From the NCBI RefSeq assembly GCF_937616625.2, contig NC_065574.1, forward strand, positions 8,186,501 to 8,250,500: 64,000 nt of DNA, written 5' to 3'. Shown piece after piece: positions 34,207-45,686 of this stretch. The notes under the pieces are model-generated. The model did not search any database. It was not told where the DNA came from and saw only the letters and a list, made by a program, of their open reading frames with translations. The position numbers and the translations under genes were made by a program. Origin of the DNA: Mercurialis annua. Taxonomy: Eukaryota > Streptophyta > Magnoliopsida > Malpighiales > Euphorbiaceae. Each line of letters opens with the position of its first letter. Within the stretch, counting starts at the first letter, position 1.

Positions 34207-36161
34207 AGCTTAGCAGACATTTTTAACTCTCTGTTATTACTTGTAGTATGTAGTTAAAACATCTCGAAATGTAGGAAATATGCACATGTGTTGGAGAATA
34301 ACACCTTGTTATTCAATCTGTAAGTGAAAGGAACTAACATCAGAACTATATTTTAACAATATATGTTGATTCTTTTTCATCCTTACTGATACTTCAATTT
34401 TATGGAATAAATTCTCTGAACTTCTTAAGTAAAATTTAAAATATGTGATGATGGATCAAGTACATAGTTGTTTCTTTTCTTTTTGGCTTGGCAAGTGCAC
34501 CCTTGAGCTTTGATATCATAGCCTATAAAGTCATGTTTTGGCAAAAAGCACTTCTAAAGAGAGAAATTGCAGTCAACCAGGTTCATCATCAACCCTATTG
34601 AGAAGTAAAGGTGGCAAATGGGTGTTTTTGGGCGGACTTATTTATGTTTGGACAGTTTTGAGTTGGGTACTTTGGGTTCGGGGGGGTCATCAAAAACCCA
34701 AAACCTAAAATTTAATTTGAAATTAGAAATCTAAAACCTAAAATACAAACTTCAAAATCCAAAATAGAAACACAAAAGTAAAAAAGTTGAAATCTGTAAT
34801 TTGATATTTAAAATCTAAAATCAAAAATTCAAATATAAAATATATTTTTTGAAAAAAGAAAATTCTTTAGTTTGATTCGGTTTGATTTGATATTATAAGA
34901 AAAATTTAGTTTTTCGGTTTTATTCAATTTAAAAATATTCAATTAAATTTGGTTTGGTTTGATTTAGATCGGCTTCGAAAAAAAATGGAAATTTTTGGTT
35001 TCGATTCGGTTTTGGAGAAAATGAAAAATTGGTTTGGTTCCAATCGACTTGCAAATATAAAATTAATTTTTGATTTGTTTAGGTTAAAAAGAAAAATAAT
35101 TGGTTTGGGTTGGGTTGATTTAGTTTAGTCCGATTTTGAAAAATAAATTTTTTAGTTTCAGTTCAGTTTGGTTCGATTCAGTAAAAAATGAAAATTTTGG
35201 TTTGATACAGTAAAAAACGAAAAATGTTGGTTCGACTCAGTTGACTTTGATTCAATTTTAATTAGGTTCAGTTCTATTCAGTTTGGTTCGGTACGGTTCA
35301 ACTTTGAAAAAATATTTTCTTTTACTCGCTTCGGTTCGCGTTGACTTAAAATTATAAAATATCATTTTCAGTTCGTTTAGGTTAAGTTTTTTAAATATAA
35401 ATTTTTTTATAAATTTGGTTTGGTTCAATTTTAAAAGAATATTTTTTTATCGATTTGATTAAATTTGACTTGAATTTATATAAAAAAAAATCTCATCTTC
35501 ATCTTCATCTTCATCAAACATTAATAAACAAGATATCCATTTTGCCAATTAAAAATATATTAAACTAAATTAGTTATAATACCACCAAACTTTATTAATT
35601 ACTATTTGTAGAAAACGGTTAAGTATCCACATGACGCCAATTTAGGGATAGTTACATTAGTTAGCTCATTGAATAGGACAAAAACTATTACAAACATAAT
35701 ATACTACTATAGTATACCGATTCATAAAAATTAATCAATTTTATATATTTTATTATTTTAATTATAAATCATCACTTTCATATAACAACTATTTATTTTT
35801 TAAATTAATACACCAAATAAAAATTCGATAAAAATTGCCGAGTTAGCAACCAAACGGTGATGTGTCAAAACAAACCGGATAATAACACATCAGCAATTTT
35901 CACCAAATTTTTATCAGGCGTATCGATTTAAAAATAATAATAATTAATGTATGAAAATAATAATTTTTAAACGGCATGATCAAATGATAAAACATGTAAA
36001 TTTTTATGACTTACTTCTATAACAAAAGGGTATAATTATATAATAGAACAAAAAATTAGGGGTGTTATAATGCATTTACAAAAATCAAGGGATGAGTTAT
36101 TTTTTTAATATACCTCATAGGGGCTTTAGTTATTTACCCAAATTTTCAATTATTTTATTTA
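34207..36161. repeat. Gene-free region with degenerate GGTTYGGTTTGATT repeat
   Basis: After the 3' UTR, 34609-35480 is composed largely of words such as GGTTTGGTTTGATT, TCGGTTTTATTC and GTTCGATTCAGT, an eroded low-complexity repeat found in many dicots, opening with GGTGGCAAATGGGTG. The rest to 36161 is AT-rich without gene or clear element ends. Confidence 0.55.
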
Positions 36162-36552
36162 GGCAAAAAGTACAAGAAAAACCCTCGACTTTTCCTTAAA
36201 CATACAGATCAACCCTTTTACTTTTTTTGGGCACAATTAAGCCCTCGTGCTTTTATAATTGAACAATTAAACTCCCGTTGTTTTAAAATCGAACAAATAA
36301 ATCCCTTTAACTTATTTTTTGACACTTACCCTCTCACATTTCGGTATTTTAAATAATAAAATTATTTTTGAACTTTTTTTCTATATGATATGAGAGACAT
36401 GTCAGCCATTAACGAACGTTTCTAATGATGTTGGATGAAATAAGTTATTTGTTCTATTTGAAAATAAAAAAAGTTTAATTGTACCTAAAAAAAAAAAGAC
36501 TAATCCGTATTTTTATAAAAATTATGAGGATTTATTTATACCTTTTGCCTTT
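36162..36552. repeat. MITE-like inverted repeat
   Basis: The left end AGGCAAAAAGTACAAGAAAA pairs with the right end, whose reverse complement reads AGGCAAAAGGTATAAATAAA. The arms contain matching CCCTCGACTTTT / TCCTCATAATTTTT and GATCAACC / GATTAGTC blocks. The flanks (TTTATTT and TTAATTT) give only a weak target duplication. Confidence 0.5.
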
Positions 36553-37556
36553 AATTTACACATACCAAACTTTTGATATTTATGTTAGAACAAATGATAT
36601 ATATCAATCCTATCGATTAGTTGATCTAAATACAAGATCGGAAAACAAGATTAATGTTTAGCTAATATAGACCCCACATTCGTAAATTAAAAATACATAT
36701 AAGATTTGAGAATAACTTCATAGAATTTAAGATAGTTTCCTATATTAATCACCAAATGCCAAAGCAATAGACAATTGGTTGCTCTAAATTTACAAGCACT
36801 TTAAGTTAGGGTTATTTGAATAAAAAAGGCCCCACTTTATACATTTACAGCAATTCAAACTCATCTTTTAAAATTTGATACAAAAATGCATACAACAAAC
36901 TTTCATTTTTTGACATTTTACAAATTATTCGATGTCGTTTCATTCAATAAGTTCTAAAAAACGTCATTTGGTGAAGTGAAAATGTATTTGTGCTAAAAAT
37001 GCCAAAAAATAAATTAAAAATTTGAGTCTTTTTGTACTAGCTTTAAAAATTATACTTAAATCGCTATAAAATGAAAATTTTGATATTTATTTTATAAATA
37101 CCCCTTTAAATTAACACGGCAAGGAGAAAATTGGGGGTTTCTTTATAAAATCTTCTTAGAAACATACAAATAATAGACTCACTAACAAAATCATTAAAAT
37201 GCAAATCTCTTGGATACTTGAGAAACAATATATCTTATATGCAAATTGTCTTGTAGCTTGATTTGCTTAAAAAACAACAGAGAATGACTACTGTGGATGT
37301 GAACATACTTGAGAAACCTCTTGGATAGTTTGGACCTACCAAAATCTTTAGGGATTTCATGTTTATTATTGTCCCTTTTATTAAATTTAAACTTTATGAA
37401 CTCACTGTTAAAGTGGAAAATAATACTACTTTCTCTCCTTAATCTGGACCACTCTATATACTAGTATTTAAGTAGAGAATATTTTTATCTAGATAAAATT
37501 ATTTATAAACACCTAGAATAAAAGTTCTAGTATTCTTCATTATGTAGTTTTTTTTT
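36553..37556. other. Gene-free AT-rich stretch
   Basis: No domain-bearing open frame, RNA gene or clear repeat ends. The short frame at 36479-36661 overlaps the MITE end and is not a gene. Confidence 0.4.
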
Positions 37557-37934
37557 GGTCAAATGGTAAAAAAAACAAACCTTTACGACTTGTTACAATT
37601 ATATCCAAATTTTTTAATTTTTACAATAATATCCAAATTGCATTTTTTTGTTGCAATAATATCCAAATTGCATTTTTTTGTAGCAATAATAGTCAAATTG
37701 ATTGCTAAACTTGTCGTTTTCAATTAAGATATTAGGCTATTATTATGTTTTGATGTATAATAATATAGTAAAAGTCCCAAAAAAATGGCAAAAAACTCAA
37801 AAAAATTCACATAAAAAGTGCAATTTGGATATTATTGCAACAAAATAATGCAATTTGGATATTATTGCAAAAATTAAAAGGTTTGGATATAATTGCAACA
37901 AGTCGTAAAGGTTTGGTTTTTTTGCCATTAAGCC
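37557..37934. mobile_element. MITE with long inverted arms
   Basis: This 378-bp element has arms of roughly 100 bp: AACCTTTACGACTTGT, ATATCCAAA and AATAATATCCAAATTGCAT near the left end recur as reverse complements near the right end. Within the left arm AATAATATCCAAATTGCATT is itself tandemly repeated. The ends read GG(T/C)..AATGG(T/C)AAAAAAA. The flanking T runs prevent a firm call of the target duplication. Confidence 0.7.
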
Positions 37935-40070
37935 TTTTTTTTAATTCATCACATTTCATTAAGTCGAATATAAAACAATTACATTTTATAAGAAATTCGA
38001 GAAAACTTGAAAACTAAAATATTGTCTGATTTCGCAAATCTAAAAATAAAAATTAAACTATTAAACTGTTTCGCCAATAAAATGCAGTTTTTGATTAAAC
38101 TTTTACATCACCGTAAATTGATTTCTAAAATTAGAAACTACAGTCATGATATCATATACAATCACCACTAAAAAAACCTCCATAAAAAAAACAATAAACC
38201 TTTCTTAAAAAGTGACAACAAATCTTTCACATAGAAATATAAAATATTTTTTTTAAAACAATGACAAACAATATTAAAAAAAAAAACTATCACAATCTAT
38301 AAACAATTTCATCTTTATTGTTGAAACATCGCCAATCTATCTTCAGTTCTTAATTTAAAAAAAAAAATGAACTTATGATTCGTCGATAAATACCAAACCA
38401 CTAAAAAAAAAGTTAGCTACTTATTATAATTTATAAAATTAAAATAATATAAAAAAAAGAGATGGCTACCGTCAATAGTAAAACTAAACTATTGACGACA
38501 GACGAATAATTTTTTTTTAAAAAAGTAATGGACGACTATTTTTTTTTGAAAATTAATGTTCATTTGCCAAAAAAATATTAAATTTTGTAACTACATTGAG
38601 TTATATATAAACTTCACTATCACTTGATGAGTTCTTTTAACCAAAGTCACACTCTTAACTTTCATGAAGAGAATAAATAAATAAATAAAATTTGTTTTAA
38701 AAGATCAAATAAAAAAATTCAGATATTTAATTAATAATATTAAAAAAAACAAAAATATTGTATTATGGATGCTATTCACGAAAAACTAATTTAGCAATAA
38801 ATGTGTGTAGTGAATGTCTAATTCTCATTGATTTCTACCGATCAGTGGCGGAACCAGAAATTCTTTTCAGCCCGGGCTAAACTAGAGGTGTAACTTAGTC
38901 AATCTTAATTTTAGTGATATTCGACTCGAAAACCCGCGAATAAACTCGTTTATATATTTATATGGTCTGTTTGATATATTATTTTTTAATTTTAAACCTT
39001 AAATATTTAATATATTTTATTAAAAATAAATATAAAACATATAATTTAAATTTGTTTATATATAAAAAGGAATATAGTATTTAAATGTTATTAAATTATT
39101 AAATAATTTAATTTTGATTTAAATTTTATTAAATAAAAATGAAACTCGATTAAACTCGTTAAACTCGAGAAATATTCGATACATAAACTAAAAACCGACT
39201 CGAAAATAACCAAGTCAATCTCAGTCTTCTCAATACTCGACTCGTTTACACACCAGACTAAACCACATATAAATGATAAATATAAAATATCATTTTGCAA
39301 AAAAATTATATTAATAAAAGAAAATAGTAAATATTACAATATCCTTCCAAACTAATTTGAATAGTTTCATTAAGACATTTTTAAAATATTCATGAAACAT
39401 CCATTAACGAAATTCATCAATTAATAAAATAAAATAAATTATAGAAAAGATAAAAAAAAAATCACTTGTTGTATTCTAATTAATTTTTTTCACTTTTCAT
39501 GACTAAATTAATTTACATAAATAAACACAAATAAAAATAAACTTATTCAAAATTGAAAGTAGATTAATTTTAGAAAGAAAATGATCAGAGGATTATTAGA
39601 ATTAGCAATTTTTTATTGCATTTATTAGAGATATTTAGGTTAAAGAATTTAAAATTAGATTAAAAAATTACAAAAAATTGTAAAAAAGTTAAAAATATTT
39701 ATAATTTAATCGAGACTTGATGATTTGAAAATTGATGGGTTAATTTGAGAATTGCTGAGTTGGTTTGAAATTGAAAAATTAATTCTCCTTTTATATATGG
39801 TATTGGAGGAAAATGAATTTGCATAAGTTATATATTTGTATGGCTGTTTTTTAAAATATAAGGGTCAAATAGAACTACGTTACAAAAAAATAAAGGCCAT
39901 ATTACGAATTCTTTTATTTTTATCCACATATAACGGATATTCTTACTATTCTTTAAGATAAAAGGCCAAATATGACTACTTTACAAGAAAAAAAAGGCCA
40001 TGTAGCCCATCTCCATATTATTCTTAAGATAGAAAAGGGCCAAAATGTCCGATAATTAAAAGAGAAAATT
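37935..40070. other. Gene-free AT-rich repeat debris
   Basis: No gene is seen. A GTGGCGGAACCAGAAATTC string near 38847 resembles the terminal string of a common dicot element family. 38890-39265 holds an eroded element rich in ACTCG words (ATTCGACTCG on the left, CTCGACTCGTTTACAC on the right). 39842-40066 has two short related blocks (TACAAAAAAATAAAGGCCAT and TACAAGAAAAAAAAGGCCAT). Confidence 0.4.
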
Positions 40071-40659
40071 AGGAAATTACATAAATAAGTAAAATAATAG
40101 CAAATACCTACCGCAATTTGTGGACTTAACTTTCATACCTAACCGCTTCAACCAATTACTTTTATACCCTGATTTATTTGTTTTTATACCTAAATAATAC
40201 TCCACGTGTTTTCATTGTAACAAACTTCTTCTTCCTCCTCAAAACTTTCAGCTCATCTTTTCTTCTCTTTTCCAGATCTCAAAATCACGAATTCTCTCTT
40301 CAATATTCTGTCAGATTTACTCGATATACTGCTACATTATTCAAATTCATTCATTACGATCATCAATAACTGCGAATTCAGCAAAAAACGGTAAAAATTT
40401 GTTCAATCGAATTGTTTTACAGTTTTAGTATGTTTAATTAGGTTTCAGAGATTTTTCGAACATTTTATCTAATTTAAAACGTAATAAAATTTATATTACA
40501 GTTGCAAACTGTTTCATTCGTTTATTTTTTTTATCGTTTTTTATATTATCGTATTCATATAATTTCTATTTTAGTTTATATGTTTTTACAACAGTTGATA
40601 ACAGCTTCAATGATATGTTTCATTAAAACTGATCTAAATTAAAAACGTATAGATCTGTT

Positions 40660-41700
40660 GCAAACGGTAAAAACTAAACAAAACAGTTTATTATTATATA
40701 AAATAAAGTATAGTACAGTTTCTAATAGTATCAAATGAATTATAACAGTTTCAATGTGTATAAACCTAATTTTTGAATAAAATTTAATTTTATATCAAAT
40801 ATTTTTAATTATTTTAAAGTTTAAAGCAGTTGCATATGTCATTTACATTTGTTGACAACAGTTGACATTAGTTTAAATCTTATTTTACATGAAAATATAT
40901 CTATTGTAGGTTTAAATGTTGAAATTAGTTTAAATGTTGATTGACATTAGTTTAAATGTTAGTTGATATATTGTTTAACATTAGTTTAAATGTAAGTTTA
41001 CATGTGTTTACAATAGTTGACATTAGTTTTAATCAGTATAATTTAGATTTTCTAATTATTTAGATTTTTTTATGTTATCAGATTCATACATTTTTTTATG
41101 TTATCAGATTCATACAATAGTTGATAACAGGTGCAATAATCTAATAATTAAATAAAACAGTTTATAATTATATAAAATAAAGTATAGTACAGTTTCTAAG
41201 AGTATCAAATAAATTATAACAGTTTCAATGTGTATAAACCTAATTTCTAAATAAAATTTATTTTTATATCAAATATTTTTCTATATTTTAAAGTTTAAAG
41301 CAGTTGCATATGTCATTTACATGTGTTTACAATAGTTGACATCAGTTTAAATCTTATTTTACATGAAAATATATCTATTGTAGGTTTAAATGTTGACATT
41401 AGTTTAAATGTTGATTGACATTAGTTTAAATGTTAGTTGATATATTGTTTAACATTAGTTTAAATGTAAGTTTACAGGTGTTTACAATAGTTGACATTAG
41501 TTTTAATCAGTATAATTTTGATTTTCTAATTATTTTAATTTTTTTATATTATCAGATTCATACATTTTCTGTTTTATTTTAATTTGTGTTTACAATAGTT
41601 GATAACAGTTGCAATAATTTAAAAACTAAACAAAACAGTTTATAATTATATAAAATAAAGTATAGTACAGTTTATAACAGTATCTAAATTATTTACTACT
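40660..41700. repeat. Tandem repeat of about 480 bp in the MULE 5' region
   Basis: Segments near 40675, 41150 and 41630 each carry AACAGTTTATAATTATATAA, then AAAGTATAGTACAGTTTCTA (or close variants). Copies 1 and 2 align for nearly 480 bp and copy 3 is cut short just before the transposase start. Recurrent words are ACAGTTT, GTTGACATTAGTTT and CAGTTGCA. Confidence 0.75.
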
Positions 41701-41718
41701 TTAATTTTTACTTCAGGA

Positions 41719-42736
41719 ATGGAAGATTTACAGATTTTATTACAATATGATGGCTCATGGGAAGATAATTCATCTTATTCAAATTATAGAGTATCTGGAA
41801 TCATATTACCAAAGAATTGTAACTTCACAAATCTTGTTGATATAATCTCTACTGAAATGAAGATTCAGCTTAAACAAAATAAATTAGTTATTAAGTACAA
41901 AATCAGTGATGATTGTCCTCCAATAAGTATTGAAGATGATGCAGGTCTTACATTCTACAAAGAGCTTAAGAGAAAAGATAATGACATTACAAAATATAGA
42001 ATATGTGTAACATTAGAGAAAAAGAGGAAAAGAGTCTATTCTAGTGAGACATCAAATGCAACTGTAAACCAAGATAACATGGAATTGGTTTTACAAAATA
42101 ACATGTTGTCTATGGAAGGAGAATCTTCAGCATTAAGAGAGACATCAGAGAATAGCATGAATATGATTGAATATGCAAATCTTTTATCTGATATTGGAGA
42201 GACATATCTTGAGGAAGACTTCCAAGAATTTGTTCAAGGTTCAAGGGATATAGAAATTGGGAAAAAGTACAGGGATAAAAATTCATTGAAGAGTGAAATA
42301 AGCCTCTATGCACTATCAAAATATTTTCAATTCAAGGTACATATAATTTATTAGATTACTTTTTATTACTACTGTTTCTTTAACAGTTTACAACAGTTTC
42401 TAACAGTTTATAAATCAATATCCTTTTTAGTTTATAACCGTGTAGTACATTTTCAAATATAGTTTCGAAGTGTTTATATAACAGTTTCAATTGTTTTGTA
42501 CTTCCTAAACTGTATTCAACCGTTTACAACACATGCATACAGTTTAAAAGTTCGTTTCATATACAGTTTCTAATGGTGTACAACATGGTTTATAACAGGT
42601 AATCAGATCATGCACAAGGCAATACAGGTTAAAATGTGTTGATGAAGAATGTCAATGGAATCTATACGCTTCAAAGATTGGTTACACAAAAGCATTTGTG
42701 ATCCGCAAATTTGTTGATATTCATACTTGCCGTTTG
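41719..42736 (+). pseudogene. MULE transposase, 5' part (exon 1 and start of exon 2)
   Basis: This is the N-terminal part of a MuDR-type transposase. Exon 1 (41719-42336) encodes 206 residues: a PB1-like start (LQILLQYDGSWE) found in many plant MULE transposases, an acidic linker, then the beginning of the Mutator DNA-binding domain (IGKKYRDKNSLKSEISLYAL). Exon 2 (from 42599) continues this domain with the Cys/His residues of CVDEECQW and DIHTC. At 42736 the exon is broken by a retroelement; reading resumes in frame at 60973. No stop or frameshift occurs before the break, so the gene was intact when hit. It should now make no full transposase. Confidence 0.9.
42732..42736. other. Left target-site duplication GTTTG
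   Basis: The 5-bp GTTTG here directly precedes LTR 1 and is matched by GTTTG at 60968-60972 just after LTR 3. It marks a single integration event for the entire three-LTR array. Confidence 0.9.
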
Positions 42737-45686
42737 TGTCACGACCCAAATTCGTGGATCACGACCGGCGCTAGGGAATGGGAGTGGTTGCTCCGAAACC
42801 CGTAGTAAGCCTAAAATCCTTTATAAATTTTTTGCGTTTTAAAACATAAAAAGGTTTGCAACCTCGTTGCAGAAATACTTTAACACCTTTATCAAAAACG
42901 CGATCGCAATTCAAGATCATATATCACATATGATCTGTTTTCAGAAAGTATCGTTAAAACCTTTCTCTTGTTTAATGTAAACACATTTCTGAAAACTGAG
43001 TCTTAAGACCCTGATTGTATTTAAAGAAATCAGAGCGCAAACATCAATCTCAGTTGACGCACCTGCTCTATTTCCAATACAATCTTAAAATGCTAAACAC
43101 ATGAAACCAGTGTGTCACTCAAACACCTGGTCCTAGCATTTTAGAAAACACGCAGCTTTTCAATCATATACATATACAGTAGTTCAAATCAGAGTATATT
43201 AAAATAAGTTTGAACTGCTGTAAATAAAAAGACAGACTTCCCAGTACCCGACTACTTGCAGCTCTAGAGGTATGGCTGACATTGACTTCCAGAATTATTG
43301 TGGAAGTCCGACCTCGTACTTGATTACCTGAAAGGTAAACATTGGGGAGGGTCAGAAATATAAATATTTCTGAGTGAGTTCACATATTTACAATTGAATA
43401 TTTAAATCGCATATATGTAAAACATTTATACATATCAAAAATATTACCAATTAGTCGATCCAGATGAAACCCTACAAGACAGACTATTGTATGGGTCTCA
43501 ACCTACACAATATAGGCCTTAGGCCGTGAACTGAATCACTGCCGTCTAAGCCGGGTGTCTGGACCGTAACCGTGAAACTGCCGTCACAGTACTGCCTGTG
43601 ACCGTAACCGTTACTGCCGTCTCAGACTGTTAAGTCAGGGTCGCTAGCACTTCCAACGCCCAATGACATTAACTGACCTCTATGTCAGACACAGGCTCGT
43701 ATCTAGCGTACTACTGGTGATCACACAGTCCTATTGAAAACCAATAGGAAGTTTGTTCCAATGGATCTTTCATGGTTAATTATACTAGTGCGATTTGTTA
43801 TTTAAAAACAGTTTAAATATAAATATTCAAAAGTAAAAACCACAAAGTAAAACTCACAGTACTGTCGTCCCCATTTTTAAAAACGTAAGCTCCAAGCAAG
43901 CTTGTCAGTCAAACACGTTGGTGTTTGGCTCACTAAATCGACCACTCGTCGGATCTAATTAAAATTCAAATGTCAAAACTCATTGGACATTGAATTTATA
44001 ACTCTAGTCCTATCGTATAAACGATAGACTCAAATACCATTTCTGTTTATAGACAACTCCATAAACAAACACATAAACTAATCTCAATATTGAACTTCTC
44101 GTTCAATATATAATACCACTCTTGGTATAGACTTATATCATTTTAATATGTTCACCTTTAAACATTTACTAACTGACGGTAAACGCACCGTCCTACTAGA
44201 CGAAGTCCCCTCGGATTCGCCGCATGAAAAGACCCCGTCGGAGTCGGACTACACGTCCGTGTAGGGCCTGTGCACGTTCGTGCACTGTCTGTGCACGTTC
44301 GTGCACAACCCTTGGCCAATGCACGTTCGTGCACATGGTACACGTTCGTGCACATGGTACACGTTCGTGCACCTTGTGCACGTTCGTGCACTTTTGTGTA
44401 CGTTCGTGTACACCGTTAGGTCATCCTCGGAACTTTGTTCCCGGGCCGATTCCCGACGTGATTCCTATGTTTATAATATTTTAATTTATTTTCTATTTAA
44501 TCGATTACTAATTATCGATTATTACCTCATACTACCGGACTACCGAAGAAATCGAAGTCGGAATCGCGAAATCGGATCGCGCTGCGCCTGCACAGTCTCA
44601 CCTCTGCTTGCTAAGCCTAGCAAGCAGGTCCCTCCTTCCCTGCACAAGGAAGTGAGGCTGCCCCTCTTCTCTATTTATAGAGAAATGATTTGGCTAAAGT
44701 ACCATTAGGTATTAGCTCAATCATGCACTTTAACTCTGATTTTAATTAGTCGACCGTAGTCCAAACGGAGACTAATTCCAAATTTTACAAAACTTTACCC
44801 AAAAATTCAATAAAATATAAAACGAATAAAAATATAATTTTTATTCGCATCCGACTTATATTTTAGTTTTTAAATAAATCTCCAAAGATTTATTAGGTCT
44901 AAATCAGTCCCACTTAAATAAAATTACTACGTCCAAATTTAATGAAAATTGAACCGTAGCTTCTTCGAATTATTTCGTGAATAATGACACCAAAATTATT
45001 CGCTCGGGACTTATATATGATTTTATATTTAATTTAGACCAACTAATAACATTTAATTAGTTTATAACTGAAACTAATTAAAGTTAAAAGTTCAGGGATC
45101 AAAGTGGACATTTTTCCAACTTTGCGCCCACTTCTCCACCGCCTCATTCTTTTTATTTTCTTTTTCTTTTATTTTTTTAATATATATATTTATATATATA
45201 TCTTAACTTATATTCGTACATAACTCGTCGAGCTTTCCGAGTTTCGACATTTTAATTTCGGGGTTTTGTCCGAAATCTTAAACTCTCCATTTAGAGTGGT
45301 ACATTGATATTTTAATTATCAATATATCAATTTATACGACGCTAAAGAGTATTTTCAAATTTATTATTCCCGTTCACACTCGTTTATTAAAATTTAAATT
45401 CCCGATTTAAATTTTAAACTCATATTATTACGATACTCTTTTACGGATTCGTATAAATTAAATTTACGTTTAAATTTAATTTACGTATTCCGAATCTATT
45501 AAATCACTTCCCGTGATTTAATAATCTTAAATAGTCAAACCTACTATTATCTTTTGACTATTAAATTTAGTCTTTCCGAATATTTTTCTTAATATTCGAA
45601 CCCACAAAATATTATTTTTAATATTTTGATTACTCCAATTTGACCTCGTGGCATATTCTAATTACTTAAAATTACGGGGTATTACA
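42737..45686 (-). repeat. LTR 1 (left, 2950 bp)
   Basis: It starts TGTCACGACCC and ends GGGGTATTACA as written on the plus strand. It carries seven copies of the ACGTTCGTGCAC-type unit (44266-44412). Perfect stem-loops include 42914-42936 (9 bp), 43284-43308 (8), 44087-44109 (8), 44604-44627 (10), 44823-44847 (10), 44873-44894 (9), 45052-45082 (12), 45454-45483 (13), 45497-45523 (11), 45530-45562 (10), 45577-45598 (8) and 45605-45628 (9). No protein is encoded. Confidence 0.93.
44266..44412. repeat. GTGCACGTTCGTGCAC minisatellite in LTR 1 (7 units)
   Basis: Seven CACGTTCGTG units lie in tandem. Most are near-perfect hairpins (GTGCACG-TT-CGTGCAC), two with the 19-bp spacer variant ACATGGTAC. 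The same site in LTR 2 (51936-52045) has five units and in LTR 3 (59567-59693) has six. The one-unit steps of 19 bp account exactly for the LTR length differences. Confidence 0.9.

Noticed and set aside
44224..44708. Open frames of 60-150 residues across the LTR minisatellite and beyond (also at 51893-52339 and 59458-59989)
   Set aside because: They run through the CACGTTCGTG repeats in several frames and both strands, change length with unit number between LTRs, and have no domain. They are products of the repeat, not genes.
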